Below are positions 19,660 to 30,700 of a stretch of DNA of 64,000 nt, one piece after another. The stretch comes from Progne subis subis (taxonomy: Eukaryota > Chordata > Aves > Passeriformes > Hirundinidae), in contig JAKJHU010000030.1 of the NCBI GenBank assembly GCA_022316685.1, positions 9,388,860 through 9,452,859 of the forward strand. Reading direction: 5' to 3'. Position 1 is the first letter of the stretch. The number at the start of each line of letters is the position of its first letter. The position numbers were made by a program, and so were the translations under genes. The notes below the pieces were generated by a model that did not search any database, had not been told where the DNA came from, and saw nothing but the letters and a program-made list of their open reading frames with translations.

Positions 19660-22089
19660 AAATTCAAACAGGTAACAAACAAAAAAATTGTCAAGATTTA
19701 TTCCTACATGCACCAAAAGTAGCTTCTGATCATTCTCAGATCTGATAATACCGAAATCAAAGACTATGAAATAAGATCTTCCCTGATAACTTTTTTTGCT
19801 CAACAAAAGCAATTTCTTTCCTTCCCCAGCTTGCAATCTCTTTCCACTTAAGAAAGCAAAACCCATGAAAATACTAGTGTAGAGCATGATGCTACTTCAG
19901 AAATTTTCATTGCTACTTATGTTGAATTTAATTCTAACACTTTTTCCTAATGTATAACTGTATGGTGAATTCTATCCAACGCTGAAGGCAATGGAAATTT
20001 AGCTGAGCTTTATTCATTCTAAAGGACACAGAAGTGTCTTCATGGACTCCCCAACTCAAAGTGCAATCTATATCTTCATGCGGCTTTAAGTTGTAATGGA
20101 ACTTGTATTTTCACCATTTCCCTGGCACTCTGTTCAAGAGAAATGGAGTCTGGCATCATAAATAAGGCAAGTCCATCAAGGCTGTGGTCAATAACAATGA
20201 ATTGTTATTGAACGGTTTGAAATGAGTCACTGAATTATTTGAAACCAGACTTTTGCCTGTTATTTACTGATCTTAAATTTTGCTAGAAGCTTCTCTGAGA
20301 ACTCATGGAACATAATGACTTAAAACATAGCATCAAGCAATGGTTACAGTTAGGAATAATGAGAAAGTGGAGAAAGAACATAATAACCTAGTACTTTGTA
20401 TAAGTAATTTGCCTTAGTGGAAATTTATTTTAGAAAATAAACACTAAAGAACTACAGTAAGTGAGACCCACTAACCGGACCAGCTTCTGAATCAAGGTCC
20501 ATTCTGGAAACCTATATAAAAACCTGGAAAGCATGCCCCAATTTGCATAACACATTTAAATATGTGTGGTGCTTTAGCATCTTTTAGGAATTCTTTAGCC
20601 ATCTTTTAGAGCTGAAGTTCTTTTTATGCTATTCAGTCAATGACAATCACTGTATAACTTAATAGAAAATATACTGTTCACTGACAAAAATATGATAACA
20701 GGACACATGATTTTTTTTTTTTTTTCCCATGGTTTTATAAACTTAATTATGCCAGTAGAAAAAAGGATGCAAATAAAACTTTTTCTTGCAACTGTTCATA
20801 ACTAGTAGTCTTGGATTTTCATATATCAAATAGAGAATGTCTCATTTATATTTTTAGTTCAATTTTATATTGATTACTTTCTGAATCCAAAACAGATATT
20901 ATTTTCAAATTAAATTTGGGTTCTCACTAGAGGTGCAGTGCAACTCATATGATGATTGCATTCCATAATGTTATTTTCTGATAATAAATTAAAATTAATA
21001 TTAATTATTATAAACTTTTAAGTCCTCCTTATTTTTAAAATCTTGTTTACAGATGCTGTCTCGGACTAAGTTAGCTATCTGATGAATATATTTTCAAATT
21101 TTCTAAAAATCATCATCTCACTATATTATAACAAAATTTCCTAAAGCATTTGTGTCAATATATATCCTACTGAAGTAATATGAATTCGTATGGGTTCTGA
21201 AATATACCAAAGAAGAAAATATGTATTCTTCTGCTTGTTCTGAATTCTGAAAACCTGTACCTCCAAAAAAGTCAATGAATGTCTGAATAAATTTTTCAGG
21301 TGTTTTGTTTCACTATTTGTTCTAGCAGATACTCTGAATAAAATGCATTTTGCATGTTTTGTTTCAGCTAACGGTGCATTACATATTAAGAAAATAACAT
21401 GATGGAGGTTTGAGGAATACAGTATTATAATCAAGGTCCTACAGACATTGTCCACATCTTAATAGTTGCATAAGAATTTAAGAACTAAACTAAAACCAAA
21501 TTAAGTTTCTGATATGTCCTAATACCAGATGGGTGTATTCAAGTTGACTATAACAAATTAGAAACAATGATTCTTGAATAATAGGAGCATCATACCAGAC
21601 CACTATATCCTCTGCCCTGACAATAAGGGGTCTCTTCTAGCCACACCACATTCTCTTCCTCCAGTTCCTGACTGGAATAGATGATCTTATTTCTGCATGA
21701 GACAACAAATAATATGAAATTATCTGAAATGGAGGATTACTCAAAAGAACATCTCTAGACATTGCCAAAATAAAATAAAATGGCAATTGTGCATCACATG
21801 TTTTGTCTATCTAAGAAAGACAGAAATTATAGAAGTCATGGGAAACTTACAGGTGTATTTGTTGCTGTTAAAGGGAGATTATAAGATTTATAGCTATAAT
21901 TCTACTCTCTATTAAATTATTTCATCCTATCTTCAGGAATTACTTTTTTTTAATCTTCAGTATTTCCCATAATATAAAATTTGCTCTCTGAATCTGAACT
22001 GAAATATAGGATCTGAGATGTAATTAAGTGTTGTAACTGTATATAGTTCTCATTTTATGGAAGAAAATTTAGATGAGACTTGTCTGTCC
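19660..22089. other. AT-rich intergenic, nothing recognised
   Basis: No gene or clear repeat signature. There is a poly-T run near 20711-20725. Confidence 0.45.
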
Positions 22090-22490
22090 ATGACAGGGTT
22101 TTGGTAGCAGGGATGGCTGCTCTGAGAAGAGGTCAAGGGTTACCCAGTGCCAAACAAAGGCCCAGCACAGGACACAGCTGATCTCACCCACCAAGCTGTC
22201 AGCACCTCTGTGTTAACGTTTTCTAGAAACATCAAATACATCAGAGAAGAGAGGAAAAGGAGTAAGAAATGGCAGAGGGAACACCAAGGTCCAAGGAGGA
22301 GAAGTAGATGCTGCAGGCATCAAAGCTGTGGCCCATGGAAGAACCTATGACAGAGTAGAGGGGAAGTGTGTAAAGGAAGAAGTGAGAGAGTGACCACTGA
22401 CTGTGACCTCTCCATACCATCTGTCCTTTAGGAGAGAGTAGGGAGAGTGATGGCTGTCAAAGCAGTGAAGTTGAGCTTGGGGGGAGGGTA
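22090..22490 (+). repeat. Degenerate avian LTR-like repeat remnant
   Basis: The opening (ACAGGGTTTTGGTAGCAGG), the GGCTGCTCTGAGAAG block and the later GATGCTGCAGGCATC/CCATGGAAGAACC blocks resemble, from memory, a diverged avian ERVL-type LTR. No target duplication or clean ends were found. Family assignment is tentative. Confidence 0.4.
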
Positions 22491-22538
22491 GAGGAAAAAA
22501 AAATTAAATATATTTTTTCTCATTACATTAATCTATTA

Positions 22539-22622
22539 GAACAGAACAGAATAGAATAGAATAGAATAGAATAGAATAGAATAGAATAGAATAGAATAGA
22601 ATAGAATAGAATAGAATAGAAT
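22539..22622. repeat. (GAATA)n pentanucleotide microsatellite at a CR1 tail
   Basis: About 15 near-perfect copies of GAATA (ATTCT on the minus strand). It sits exactly where the short terminal repeats of the minus-strand CR1 at 22623 would lie, so it probably grew from the CR1 tail. Confidence 0.9.
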
Positions 22623-22930
22623 CTTTTCAGTTGGAAGTGATGTACAATATTAACAGTTAGATATTATCTGACAGTTTCAGGACTGTCCAAAACTTAAAGC
22701 ATATTATTAGGGGCATTGTCCAAAAACATCTTAAACACTGACAGTTTTGGGGCATTGAACATCTCTCTAGGAAGCCTCTTCCAGTGTTTGCCCACCTGAA
22801 CTTTCCTTGAATAGGCAATAAATAATTTAGCTGAAGTAAATTTTGCAAGCAATTTCACTGTCTTTATCTCAATGGGTTTTCATGTCCTTGTTCTCTTTAT
22901 ATGTGGCATCTACCTCACTAAGGAGGGTGA
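22623..22930 (-). mobile_element. CR1 LINE 3' fragment, minus strand
   Basis: Contains CR1-like blocks in reverse orientation (AGTTGGAAGTGATG, GGAAGCCTCTTCCAGTGTTTG). It is diverged and truncated. Confidence 0.65.
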
Positions 22931-23940
22931 GTGACGGACCAGCTGAGTGGGAGTTACAGTAAAATAGATGAGAAGTTCTCAAAATGCAATATTGTAAATT
23001 ACTGTAATTTAATTGCTGTGGCAGTGACAGCTTCAACTGTCAAACAGACTGTTAGAGCTTTTCTACCAAAATATTCTTTGTGCATTCTCAAGCAATAAAA
23101 ATACTCACTGATTCTTCCAGTATTCAGACTTCATTGTGATTTTTAAATGTTTAGGAGATAATTATGAACCAAAATTAACTATAAATTAGCTGAATGACAC
23201 CACTCAATTTTTCCTTGTTTCAGAAGGATGAGACAAAAAAGTTTTAAATGGAACCTCTTATTTTTGTTTTTCAACACATTTTTTTATTCAAAACAACTCC
23301 CATCCAGGTATTTGTTCCCAAATTACAGTATTGTTTTCATTACCACCATTTGGCTCTGTGTTTAGCTATGTAACTGTATGGAAGAATTTTACTTAACATT
23401 GGACTTGAATGCATTTTTAATAGACCTTCTTAGACACAATAATAGTAGCAGAATTATAAGCATTTTAAATCTCCTGTTGCTTTAGCAGCACTGTAAATCC
23501 TGTCCTTGGGAGGAAAATGGCTTCTGTCCAGAAAACTCTTATTTCTTGACGAGACCTAAGCTAATGTGGGTCCTTTGTCACTATGTAGCAAAGATACGGA
23601 ACTCTGGATCATCAATTTCTTTGTGTAGAGTCAGTATTTTTCTAGGGTGTCCATACTGGCAGATCTTTATAAAAAGAGACTATCTGGTACCTGCAACATT
23701 GTTTTTCAACTGTAAAATGAAATATTGCAATAATACTAGGTAATTATTGACAGTTTGGAGATGCCAGATCAGTGTTAACCCCATTACTCCAAAAAAACCT
23801 CACTACAAGACAGCTTATCCTAAATAATCTGACCAGTTTACAAACAACAGATAAACCCTTGTGAGGAAGTGAGATGCCCTGCTAGAGATAGTTACAGTAA
23901 GCTGACTGAATGATTCTGGTGATCTTTTCTCATCCTAAAC
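22931..23940. other. AT-rich intergenic, nothing recognised
   Basis: No coding or repeat signature seen. Confidence 0.45.
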
Positions 23941-24052
23941 AGAATCATAGAATCATACAATGGTTTGGGTTGGAAGGGACTTAAATATCATAAAGTTCTA
24001 AAAAATCTGCCATTGGAAGAGGCAAATTCCACTAGACCAGGCTGTTCAGCAC
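23941..24052 (-). mobile_element. CR1 LINE, 3' part, split by ERV-B
   Basis: AGAATCATAGAATCATACAA and GGTTTGGGTTGGAAGGGAC are diagnostic of a reversed CR1 3' end. The element stops at CAGCAC where ERV-B begins and resumes at 32094 with the same CAGCAC, so it was one copy before the insertion. Confidence 0.88.
24047..24052. other. Target-site duplication of ERV-B, left copy (CAGCAC)
   Basis: CAGCAC directly precedes the 5' LTR and recurs at 32094-32099. Perfect 6-bp class II footprint. Confidence 0.95.
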
Positions 24053-24440
24053 TGTCACCCTGTTTTTTCTGAGTTTTTTAAAGCCTTTTGATTGTTCATA
24101 AAACGGAATCAGACTTTTTAGCTACTGTACAATATTAGGAGCAGTTTCTGCCTTTTCTCACATATGTAACATAAACAAATCCTTTGTTTTTCGTTCTCTG
24201 TCCTTTGTTTGCATATTTCTAACCTGAAAACAATTGTAACTGACAGTTGGCCTGGCCATTTGGCTGGGAGGTGAAAACTCCAGAAGCCAATCCACAGCCA
24301 GACCCACAAATGTATAAATAGTAAGAAATAAACAGGCAGAGGGGCCTCGGCCTTGGCTCAGCCTTGGGCTCTCTTGGAGGAACTCTCTGCCCTGTGAAAT
24401 CTCTCATCTCTGTGTGGTTGCTTTGCATATCCCGATCACA
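24053..24440 (+). repeat. ERV-B 5' LTR (388 bp)
   Basis: TGTCACCCTG to CCGATCACA. TATAAATA lies at 24313-24320 and AATAAA at 24327-24332, only about 14 nt downstream. The polyadenylation signal should therefore lie in U3, upstream of the start site, with a short R, an arrangement known from MMTV and RSV. Confidence 0.95.
24313..24332 (+). promoter_or_regulatory. Compact TATA/poly(A) signal pair in ERV-B LTR
   Basis: TATAAATA is followed after six bases by AATAAA. In the 3' LTR the TATA element has changed to TATAAAAA (31965-31972), with AATAAA kept at 31979-31984. Confidence 0.8.
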
Positions 24441-24442
24441 AG

Positions 24443-24460
24443 TAGTGACCCTTTGACGTG
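24443..24460 (+). promoter_or_regulatory. ERV-B primer binding site, tRNA-Trp-like
   Basis: TAGTGACCCTTTGACGTG begins two bases after the 5' LTR. It resembles the tRNA-Trp site used by avian alpharetroviruses, apart from one early substitution and a two-base insertion after GTGACCC. The assignment is likely but not exact. Confidence 0.55.
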
Positions 24461-24516
24461 TGGGAGAAACAGTCTGGTGAGGTTTCCTTCTCCTCTTTCC
24501 CTGTTGTGTACCTGCC

Positions 24517-25656
24517 ATGCAGGACGCTCTGGTATTGGAGCTTTGGGGGGATCTCTTGGAGCAAAAACACGCTGAGGTGTCTCAGGAGGGGCTTCAGCGT
24601 CTGTTCACGTGGGGCAGACTGCGTGGGTTCTTTCCCACGCGAAATGCTGTGCTCAGTCTGCAGGTATGGTTCCTCCTGGGGGAACGACTGATGGACGTCC
24701 TTGAAATAGAATATGATGAGGACATTGCAGACTTGTTGCTGCAGTGGAAGTTATTTGATAGGGCTGTGTGGAGGTCGACCCCTCCCAGCTCGCAGGCTGA
24801 TTCCCCCGTTTTGAAGCTGTACGGGGGGCTGGAAGGGGGCGGGGTCATTATATCAGACCCGGAAGTATTGTCTGAGCCCGAACTTCAGCTCCCTTGTGAG
24901 ATGGACTCAGCCCCTCCCTCCCCAGTCGCTGTGCCAGGAGGTTTTTCCCCTCGGGCTCCGGCACCGATCTCCGAGGTGGGGGGGTGCATCCCGACCCCGT
25001 TGGCGCTGCTCGGGCAGTGGGGGGGTGGGACCCTGCTGAGCCTGGGGCCAGTCCCACCGGTCCCCGTGCCGCGGAGCTGCCGGAGCGGGGAGGGGCCGCC
25101 TCCCCTCCATGCCTTTCCAGCACTGGTGAGTGGGGGTGGCCCGGGGGTGCGGCCCCCACTGTCGTTTGACCAGGATTCAGTCACTGTGCACTGTCCGTGC
25201 TGCCGCACGACCATCACTTATCCAATGGAGTCGGGTGAAGTGGCACACCCCGCCCTGCCACACGGGCCAGGCCTGGAGGGGGGTGCGTTGGCCGCTTCTG
25301 TCCCTGCGCCGCCTGCTGAGGGAGCGTGGGGTGGGGACGCTGCTGGAGGCAAGGTCCCGGTCAGTCCTTCGATGGACGCCACCCCCATGGGCAGGCTGAC
25401 AGCTCTGCTCTGCTAGGGGGTGGCAGTGCCTGCAGGTCTCCACCCCGCCACAGGGACCCTTCTCGGGGAGGTCCCGGACACTCCGTTCCCCACGCCAGCC
25501 CCGTGGGCTGAGGCTAGGGGCAGTGCTCGCGGGGCAGGGAGAGACTCTGATGTTGGGGAGGATGAAGCCAAAAAACCCTATAAATATGATTGCCTATATT
25601 CTGAGAATGTGGGACCTGTGGGTGAGATAGAATTGAAAGTAAGTTTTGATGTTTGA
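24517..25656 (+). pseudogene. gag: ERV-B gag, matrix and linker part (in-frame stop)
   Basis: The frame opens with MQDALVLELWGDLLEQ and contains the helix-rich matrix-like stretch WGRLRGFFPTRNAV and LLGERLMDVLE (about 30-75), then a Pro/Gly-rich linker. A TAG at 25414 interrupts the frame, which otherwise continues to a stop at 25654. Residue 2 is Gln, not Gly, so there is no myristoylation signal at this start; the true start may have been lost. GC content rises in the linker, as in ERV-A gag. The frame ends just before a foreign LTR-like insert. Confidence 0.75.
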
Positions 25657-25675
25657 GATGTATTGGATACTGGAT

Positions 25676-26096
25676 GTATGGGAAAACAGTTGTGTGACCA
25701 ACTGAAAGTTACCTGCAGCCAGACCCAGGTCAAATGGAATGTTCTGTCTCACCCCCCAATGGTTCATCCCACACCTGCACCCCTCCCTTGAAGTATCAGG
25801 TATCTGTAACCTCATTGGCACAGATCCTGTTCCTGCCCACCTCAAGACCCTTTATTAGGGGTCTGCAGTGGTGGCTCACTCTCTTGCGCTCTTGCTCCTC
25901 TCCCTATTGCCCTGTGCTCCTTGCTCCCCTCCATTCCCTACCTTTCCCTTCCCCCACCTCCTAGGCCTTGCGCTGAGCTGCAGCCTGGCAGCTCATAGCA
26001 AGGCCTCACATCCCTTACAATAAACCCAATCTTCTAAAACCTAACTACAGAGATCTCTCGTTTACATATATCTATGCCATCCTGGAGTCCACAACA
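25676..26096 (+). repeat. LTR-like insertion inside ERV-B gag
   Basis: About 420 bp that interrupts gag. It has a TATA-like CTTTATTAGG near 25849, an AATAAA near 26020 and a TG.../...CCACA style of ends. Near-repeats at the borders (AACAGT versus AACAGC, or TACTGGA versus TCCTGGA) could be target duplications, but none is convincing. It could be a solo LTR of a third family. Confidence 0.4.
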
Positions 26097-26747
26097 GCAG
26101 CAGGGAAAAAACAATTTCTACACTCTGGTACGGCCAGCTGTGATGGGCTAATGGCAGGGGATGGTGTGATTCCTGGAGTGGCCGAGGTGTGGTTGCCGTC
26201 TCCGCCTGAACGCAGCCCAAGCTCCCCAGCTATGCCGGGATGTGTGCCCTCCACGGAGCCCTTTGACCGGTCTCCGGTCGGCTCGTGCCATGGTGTCGCT
26301 GGCGGGCTCCAGCCCTGCTGAGGATGCAGCGGGCCCAGGCACCAGCAGGCTGGTCAGGCCCCGCCTCCGCTTCCCACTGCGAGTGTTACAGCAGCTGCGA
26401 GCGCCGAGATGTTTAAGTTCAGTGCACAAACGGGGACACGGCCGGAATGCGGCTGGTCTTTGACAAGAGCAGAGCGTCCCCCGCTGTTGGCTTTTTGTCC
26501 ACAGCCTTGTGGACACTTCCCCCCTGTCAGGTGACCGTACGCCTGAAAGACTGCAGGCGATTCTGGGGGGAGGCAAAAGCTAACGTTGAAGGACTGAACG
26601 GTGGTGCTGATGCTGGTGCTGGACATGTGGTGTCTGGTGTTCAGCTGGTTCCCAGCTGAGTGCCTGCCTCTGACTCTGTGGGGCCCACAGGGCAGGATAT
26701 GGCAGGTGCTGCTGCTTTATCTGAGGGTCTTTAGGCCTTCCCCGTCC

Positions 26748-27400
26748 TTCAGGGTGCTACTCATAGCACCTATCAACCCTTGGCTTGGCAGGCTTTGACA
26801 AAACTGCGTGGTGCAGTCAGGAAGCATGGTCTGGGCTCAGCTGAGGTGATGCAGGTTTTCTGTTATTTTAATGCCAGTCTTTTGACGCTCTTTGACAATC
26901 GGAGCTTGGCTCGGGCCCTTTTCCCATCGGGTGAATATGACTTCTTTGAGCTTAAATGGACTCAGTTGGCAGTCAGAGCAGTGGAACGGAATACAACACT
27001 GGGTCCAGGTGATCCTGGGCATATGGTTAATACCGATATGCTGATGGGAACAGGCAATTATACCAGGGCCGACAGGCAGGCTGGTTTTGAGCCCTTGGTC
27101 CAGGAGCAGTGCCAGCACACAGGCATGGCAGCCCTGGTTCAGACCATACAGCTGGCTACTCCACAGCAGTCCTTTGCAACGATTGTCCAGGGAGTTGATG
27201 AGCCCTTCCTGTGCTTTGCTGACTGCTGCGGTTGAGAAGCAGGTGAGTGATCCTGCAGCAAGGAAGCTCATGATCCAGTCCCTTGCTCAAAGCAACTGCA
27301 ATGCTGTTTGCAAGAGGATAATTGAGGCGCTTCCTGGGGAACCATCCATGTCGGAGATGGTTGGGGCCTGTGCAAGGGTATCCCCTCCAGCCAACAGATA
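26748..27400 (+). pseudogene. gag: ERV-B gag capsid part (frameshifted)
   Basis: Capsid helices are recognisable from YQPLAWQALTKL onward (residues roughly 1-150 of the segment), ending in the major homology region IVQGVDEPFLCFAD. The frame is lost near 27215-27235 and continues in the next frame (VEKQVSDPAARKLMIQSL) to a stop at 27399. Before 26748, gag sequence from 26097 on is too broken to assign. Confidence 0.75.
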
Positions 27401-27720
27401 GTTGCCGTAGCTACGGCTGTACAGCCACCCTTGACTACGGTTGTCCAACCGACAGTGGCTACAGCTGTCCAATAAGCCGTGCCTACAGCCGTACAAACGG
27501 CTGTGGCTGCTGTTGTGGAGCCTGCCTGGAATGTTCCCCAGGGTGTGCATCAGCAGCAATGGGGTGCTCGGGCCAAGAATAAACAGGGCAGAAAGGCACA
27601 GAAGCCTACGGCTGTCTTCTTTCATTGTGCACGATGTGGAAGACCAAATCATGCTGCAAACGCATGTAAGGCAACAGTGCACGTGAATGGTCATTCGTTA
27701 GTCAGTTCGGGAAACGCAAT
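27400..27720 (+). pseudogene. gag: ERV-B gag nucleocapsid part, with one intact CCHC knuckle
   Basis: A degenerate VQ/TAV repeat at 27400-27520 (units like GCTACGGCTGTACAG) is followed by a basic region and one complete zinc knuckle, CARCGRPNHAANAC (CX2CX4HX4C), for RNA binding. The gag frame continues past the slip site at 27709 to a stop at 27857. Confidence 0.75.
27709..27715 (+). promoter_or_regulatory. -1 ribosomal frameshift heptamer G GGA AAC (gag to dUTPase/protease)
   Basis: GGGAAAC is in the correct phase: GGA and AAC are in-frame gag codons, and a one-base slip enters the frame encoding the dUTPase (VEHEGKTRAD...). G GGA AAC is the published gag-pro type of slip site in type D/beta retroviruses. 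Its survival in an otherwise broken element supports the ERV-B gag/pro assignment. Confidence 0.85.
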
Positions 27721-27972
27721 GTGGAGCACGAAGGCAAGACGCGTGCCGACACAAATGTCTCTGCCTCAGCCCCAACCAATGGAGATCTGCTCAGCAGGCT
27801 TGCAGCCAGCACCCGCGGTTCAGCAGGTGTTGATGTCTGCACAGCCGAGTCTGTTATGATTGATTTGGACAAAATACACAAGGTTCCCCTGGATGCCTTT
27901 GGTCCCTTGGGTGATGGCATGAGTGCCTTCCTGATGGGGAGGTCCAGTGCCACCATTCAGGGTATCATGGTG
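27721..27972 (+). pseudogene. ERV-B dUTPase, N-terminal part
   Basis: The frame reached by the -1 slip. It contains dUTPase motif 1 (GSAGVDV) and motif 2 (GRSSATIQGI). The enzyme would hydrolyse dUTP to limit uracil in viral DNA. The frame is cut by an antisense solo LTR directly after IQGI. Confidence 0.8.
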
Positions 27973-28378
27973 TGTCACCGAGACACACAAAGCAATCACG
28001 CGTAGACAAGAGATCTTTGCAAGGCAGAGGTCCTTCTGATCCCAGCTCACTGCTCCGAGAGCGGAGAGAGGAGGAAGAGGAAGAGAGCCTCTTTGTTTAT
28101 TCTTTACTTTTTATACATTTGTGGGTCTGGCAGAAGATTGGCTTTTTGGGGTTTCCACCCCTCAGCCTCAGTGGCCAGACCAACTGTCCGTTACAGTTGT
28201 TTTTCAGGTTAGAAATATGCAAACAAAGGACAAAGAATGAAAAACAAAGGATTTGTTTATGTTACATCTGTGGGAAAGGTAGAAAACTGCTCTAATATTG
28301 TACAGTAACTAAAAGATCTGACTCCATTATGAAATTCAAAAGGCTTAATAAAAAAAACTCAGAAAAACCAGGGTAACA
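27973..28378 (-). repeat. Antisense solo LTR of the ERV-B family nested in ERV-B dUTPase
   Basis: On the minus strand it runs TGTTACCCTGG to CTCGGTGACA and matches the ERV-B LTR in order. It carries a variant core (GATTGGCTTTTTGGGG) shared with the LTR at 48932 rather than with ERV-B itself, so it belongs to a sister subfamily. Flanks ATGGTG (left) and ATGGGA (right) agree at 4 of 6 bases; the dUTPase reading frame (…IQGI / MGLIDADF…) supports ATGGGA as the original site. Confidence 0.88.
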
Positions 28379-28600
28379 ATGGGACTGATTGATGCGGATT
28401 TTTCAGGACAGATTCATGCAATGATTTCCACACCCACCCCTCCTCTGACTATCCCAAAAGGCACGCAAATTGCTCAACTTGTTCCTTTTAAGTCTTCTGT
28501 TTCCAGAACCAAGGACTGGTCACAAGGTGATGGCGGCTTCGGCTCTGCTGGGCCGCCTCAAGTGCGCTGGACTGCTGGCCTTGACCAAAGTCCGTCCTGA
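28379..28600 (+). pseudogene. ERV-B dUTPase, C-terminal part
   Basis: Continues the dUTPase after the LTR: motif 3 (GLIDADFSGQI) and the PKGTQIAQLVPF block, then the linker GFGSAGPPQVRWT typical of the dUTPase-protease junction. The frame is lost near 28580. Confidence 0.8.
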
Positions 28601-28870
28601 GACGCTGTGTACTGTGTCCATGGCTGGTGCCACGCCGTCGGAGATTCACTTTTGTGGCCTCCTAGATACCAGGGCTGACGTGAGCATTCTCTCCCTGGCT
28701 ACTTGGCCCCCGCAGTGGCCTTTGAGCCTGGCAGACACCAATCGTGGGCTTAGGAGGAACGAAGCAATGCTACATGAGCCAGAATCCCGTGGCCATCACG
28801 AGCCCGGAGGGACAGACAGCCATAATTTGGCCTCATGTTACTGAGATTCCTCAGAACCTCTGGGGGAGGG
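28575..28870 (+). pseudogene. ERV-B protease (active site DTR, frameshifted)
   Basis: Retroviral aspartic protease remnant. FCGLLDTRADVSIL contains the active-site loop, with Gly changed to Arg (DTG to DTR). The frame moves at least twice between 28580 and 28880. Inactive. Confidence 0.75.
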
Positions 28871-28883
28871 ATGTTTTGGCTCT

Positions 28884-29984
28884 GTGGGGGATGCGATTGG
28901 GAACGGATTTTTGATTGGGGCCACTGTGATGAAGGGCGCAGAGTATCCCACGACTCCTTTACGGTGGCTCGTGGACAGACCCATCTGGGAGAACCAATGG
29001 CCCCTACCTCATGACAAGCTAATCGCCCTTCGTGAACTCATACAGGAGCAGTTGGACCAGGGGCATTTGGAACCATCTACCAGTCCCTGGAACACTCCTG
29101 TCTTTTGTATCAAAAAGAAGTCTGGGAAATGGAGGTTGCTACAAGACCTCCGAAAGATCAATGCCATGATGGAAGGCATGGGGACATTGCAGGCGGGCAT
29201 GCCATCGCCTACCATGCTTCCTACGGACTGGCCAATCCTCATTGTGAATCTGAAGGATTGTTTTTTTACGATCCCCCTGCATCCCGATGACAGACCAAAA
29301 TTTGCCTTCACGGTACCAACAATAAATAATGCCAAGCCCACACAGCGGTATCAATGGAAAGTTTTGCCTCAGGGCATGCAAAATTCCCCAGTGTTATGCC
29401 AATGGTATGTAGCCCGTGCCTTGTCTGGAGTTCGCAAGCAGTTTCCTGGTGCTCATGTCTATCATTATATGGATGACATTTTGGTGGCTGTGCCCACCCA
29501 GGATGAGCTGCTGAGGATACAGCTTCAGTTGTTGAATGCTCTGCATTCACATGGACTGCAGATGGCTCCAGAAAAGGTACAACAACAACCTCCCTGGAAA
29601 TACTTGGGGGTCAAAATTCTGGAACGGACAATCCGTCACCAGGAGGTGCAATTTGTGCAATCGGTGAAGACACTGAATGATGCTCAGAAGCTGGTAGGTT
29701 TTATCACTTGGTTACGTCCTTACTTGGGACTGACCACAGTACAACTGTCTCCCTTGTTTGAATTGTTGAAAGGGGACACTGATTTAAAGTCACCTCGTGA
29801 ATTGACCCCTAAGGCACGGAATGTGCTGGAGGAGGTTCAGCAAGCTGTTTCGGCTCGCCAGGTGTACTGCATTGAACCTTCCATTGATGTCACTGTGTTC
29901 ATTAGCACTCCTGATTTACATCCTACAGGTATCATCGGCCAATGGAATGATGATTGGACTGTTCCTCTGCACATCTTGGAATGA
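28884..29984 (+). pseudogene. pol: ERV-B reverse transcriptase (mostly open)
   Basis: 366 open codons of RT: fingers and palm with WRLLQDLRKIN (near 90), catalytic IVNLKDCFF, LPQGM and YMDD (HYMDDILVAV, near 200), then the thumb and connection (YLGLTTVQLSPLFELL). It closes at a TGA that replaces the Trp codon expected in LE-W-VFLPHQ. Close in sequence to ERV-A RT (same order of blocks), so the two are related lineages. The catalytic aspartates are intact. Confidence 0.88.
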
Positions 29985-30700
29985 GTCTTCCTGCCTCATC
30001 AGCCGCATAAGACGGCGACGGCGCTGTTTGAATTGATTGTGCGCTTGATAATCAAGTGCCGGCAACGCTGTTTGCAATTGATGGTAGCAGATCCCTCAAA
30101 GATCATACTCCCGGTTCAGAGGGAGGAATTTTGAGCTATGCAAACAATGTTTCACTGCAAAGTGCTCTTGAGGGTTTTTCAGGGCAGATCACTTATCATC
30201 TGCCTAGCCACAAGCTATTTCAAGTGGCCAAAAATACTCAATTTTCTCTATGACCCAAAAATAGCCAAGAGCCAGTGCAAGGTCCCACTGTCTTCACTGA
30301 CAGTTCGGGCAAAACAGGAAAAGTCATTGTTACCTGGCAGGATGGATCTCAGTGGCAGGATTTGGAAAGCCATGAGGACGGGTCAGCCCAACTGGTTGAG
30401 CTAAGGCTGCTGGTCATGGCATTTGAGAAATTTTCCCAGGAACCTTTCAATTTGGTCACGGATTCAGCTTATGTTGCCAACATTGAACAGCGATTGGGTT
30501 ATTCAGTTTTGAAGGAGGTCAGTAACCCTGCCTTGTTTGATTTGCTGAAGGCCCTGTGGTGTGCAATTCAGGCCAGAGTTCATCTATACTACATTCTGCA
30601 TGTACGGAGTCACACTAACTTGCCAGGATTTGTGGCGGAAGGTAACGCAAGGGCTGACAAGTTGGCTAACACAGTGTGGGTAGTCCCTCAGCCTGACATG
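29985..30700 (+). pseudogene. pol: ERV-B connection and RNase H
   Basis: After the TGA the frame continues (VFLPHQPHKTATALFELIV) and shifts near 30130. A TGA at 30251 precedes RNase H, which has TVFTDSSGK, a VELRLLVMAF glutamate helix and VTDSAYV, followed by EGNARADKL. The active-site acidic residues are retained but the reading frame is broken. Confidence 0.8.

Noticed and set aside
23771..23940. Possible extension of the CR1 leftward of 23941
   Set aside because: The 3' terminal CR1 words occur at 23941-23960, so the element ends there; sequence to the left is unrelated.
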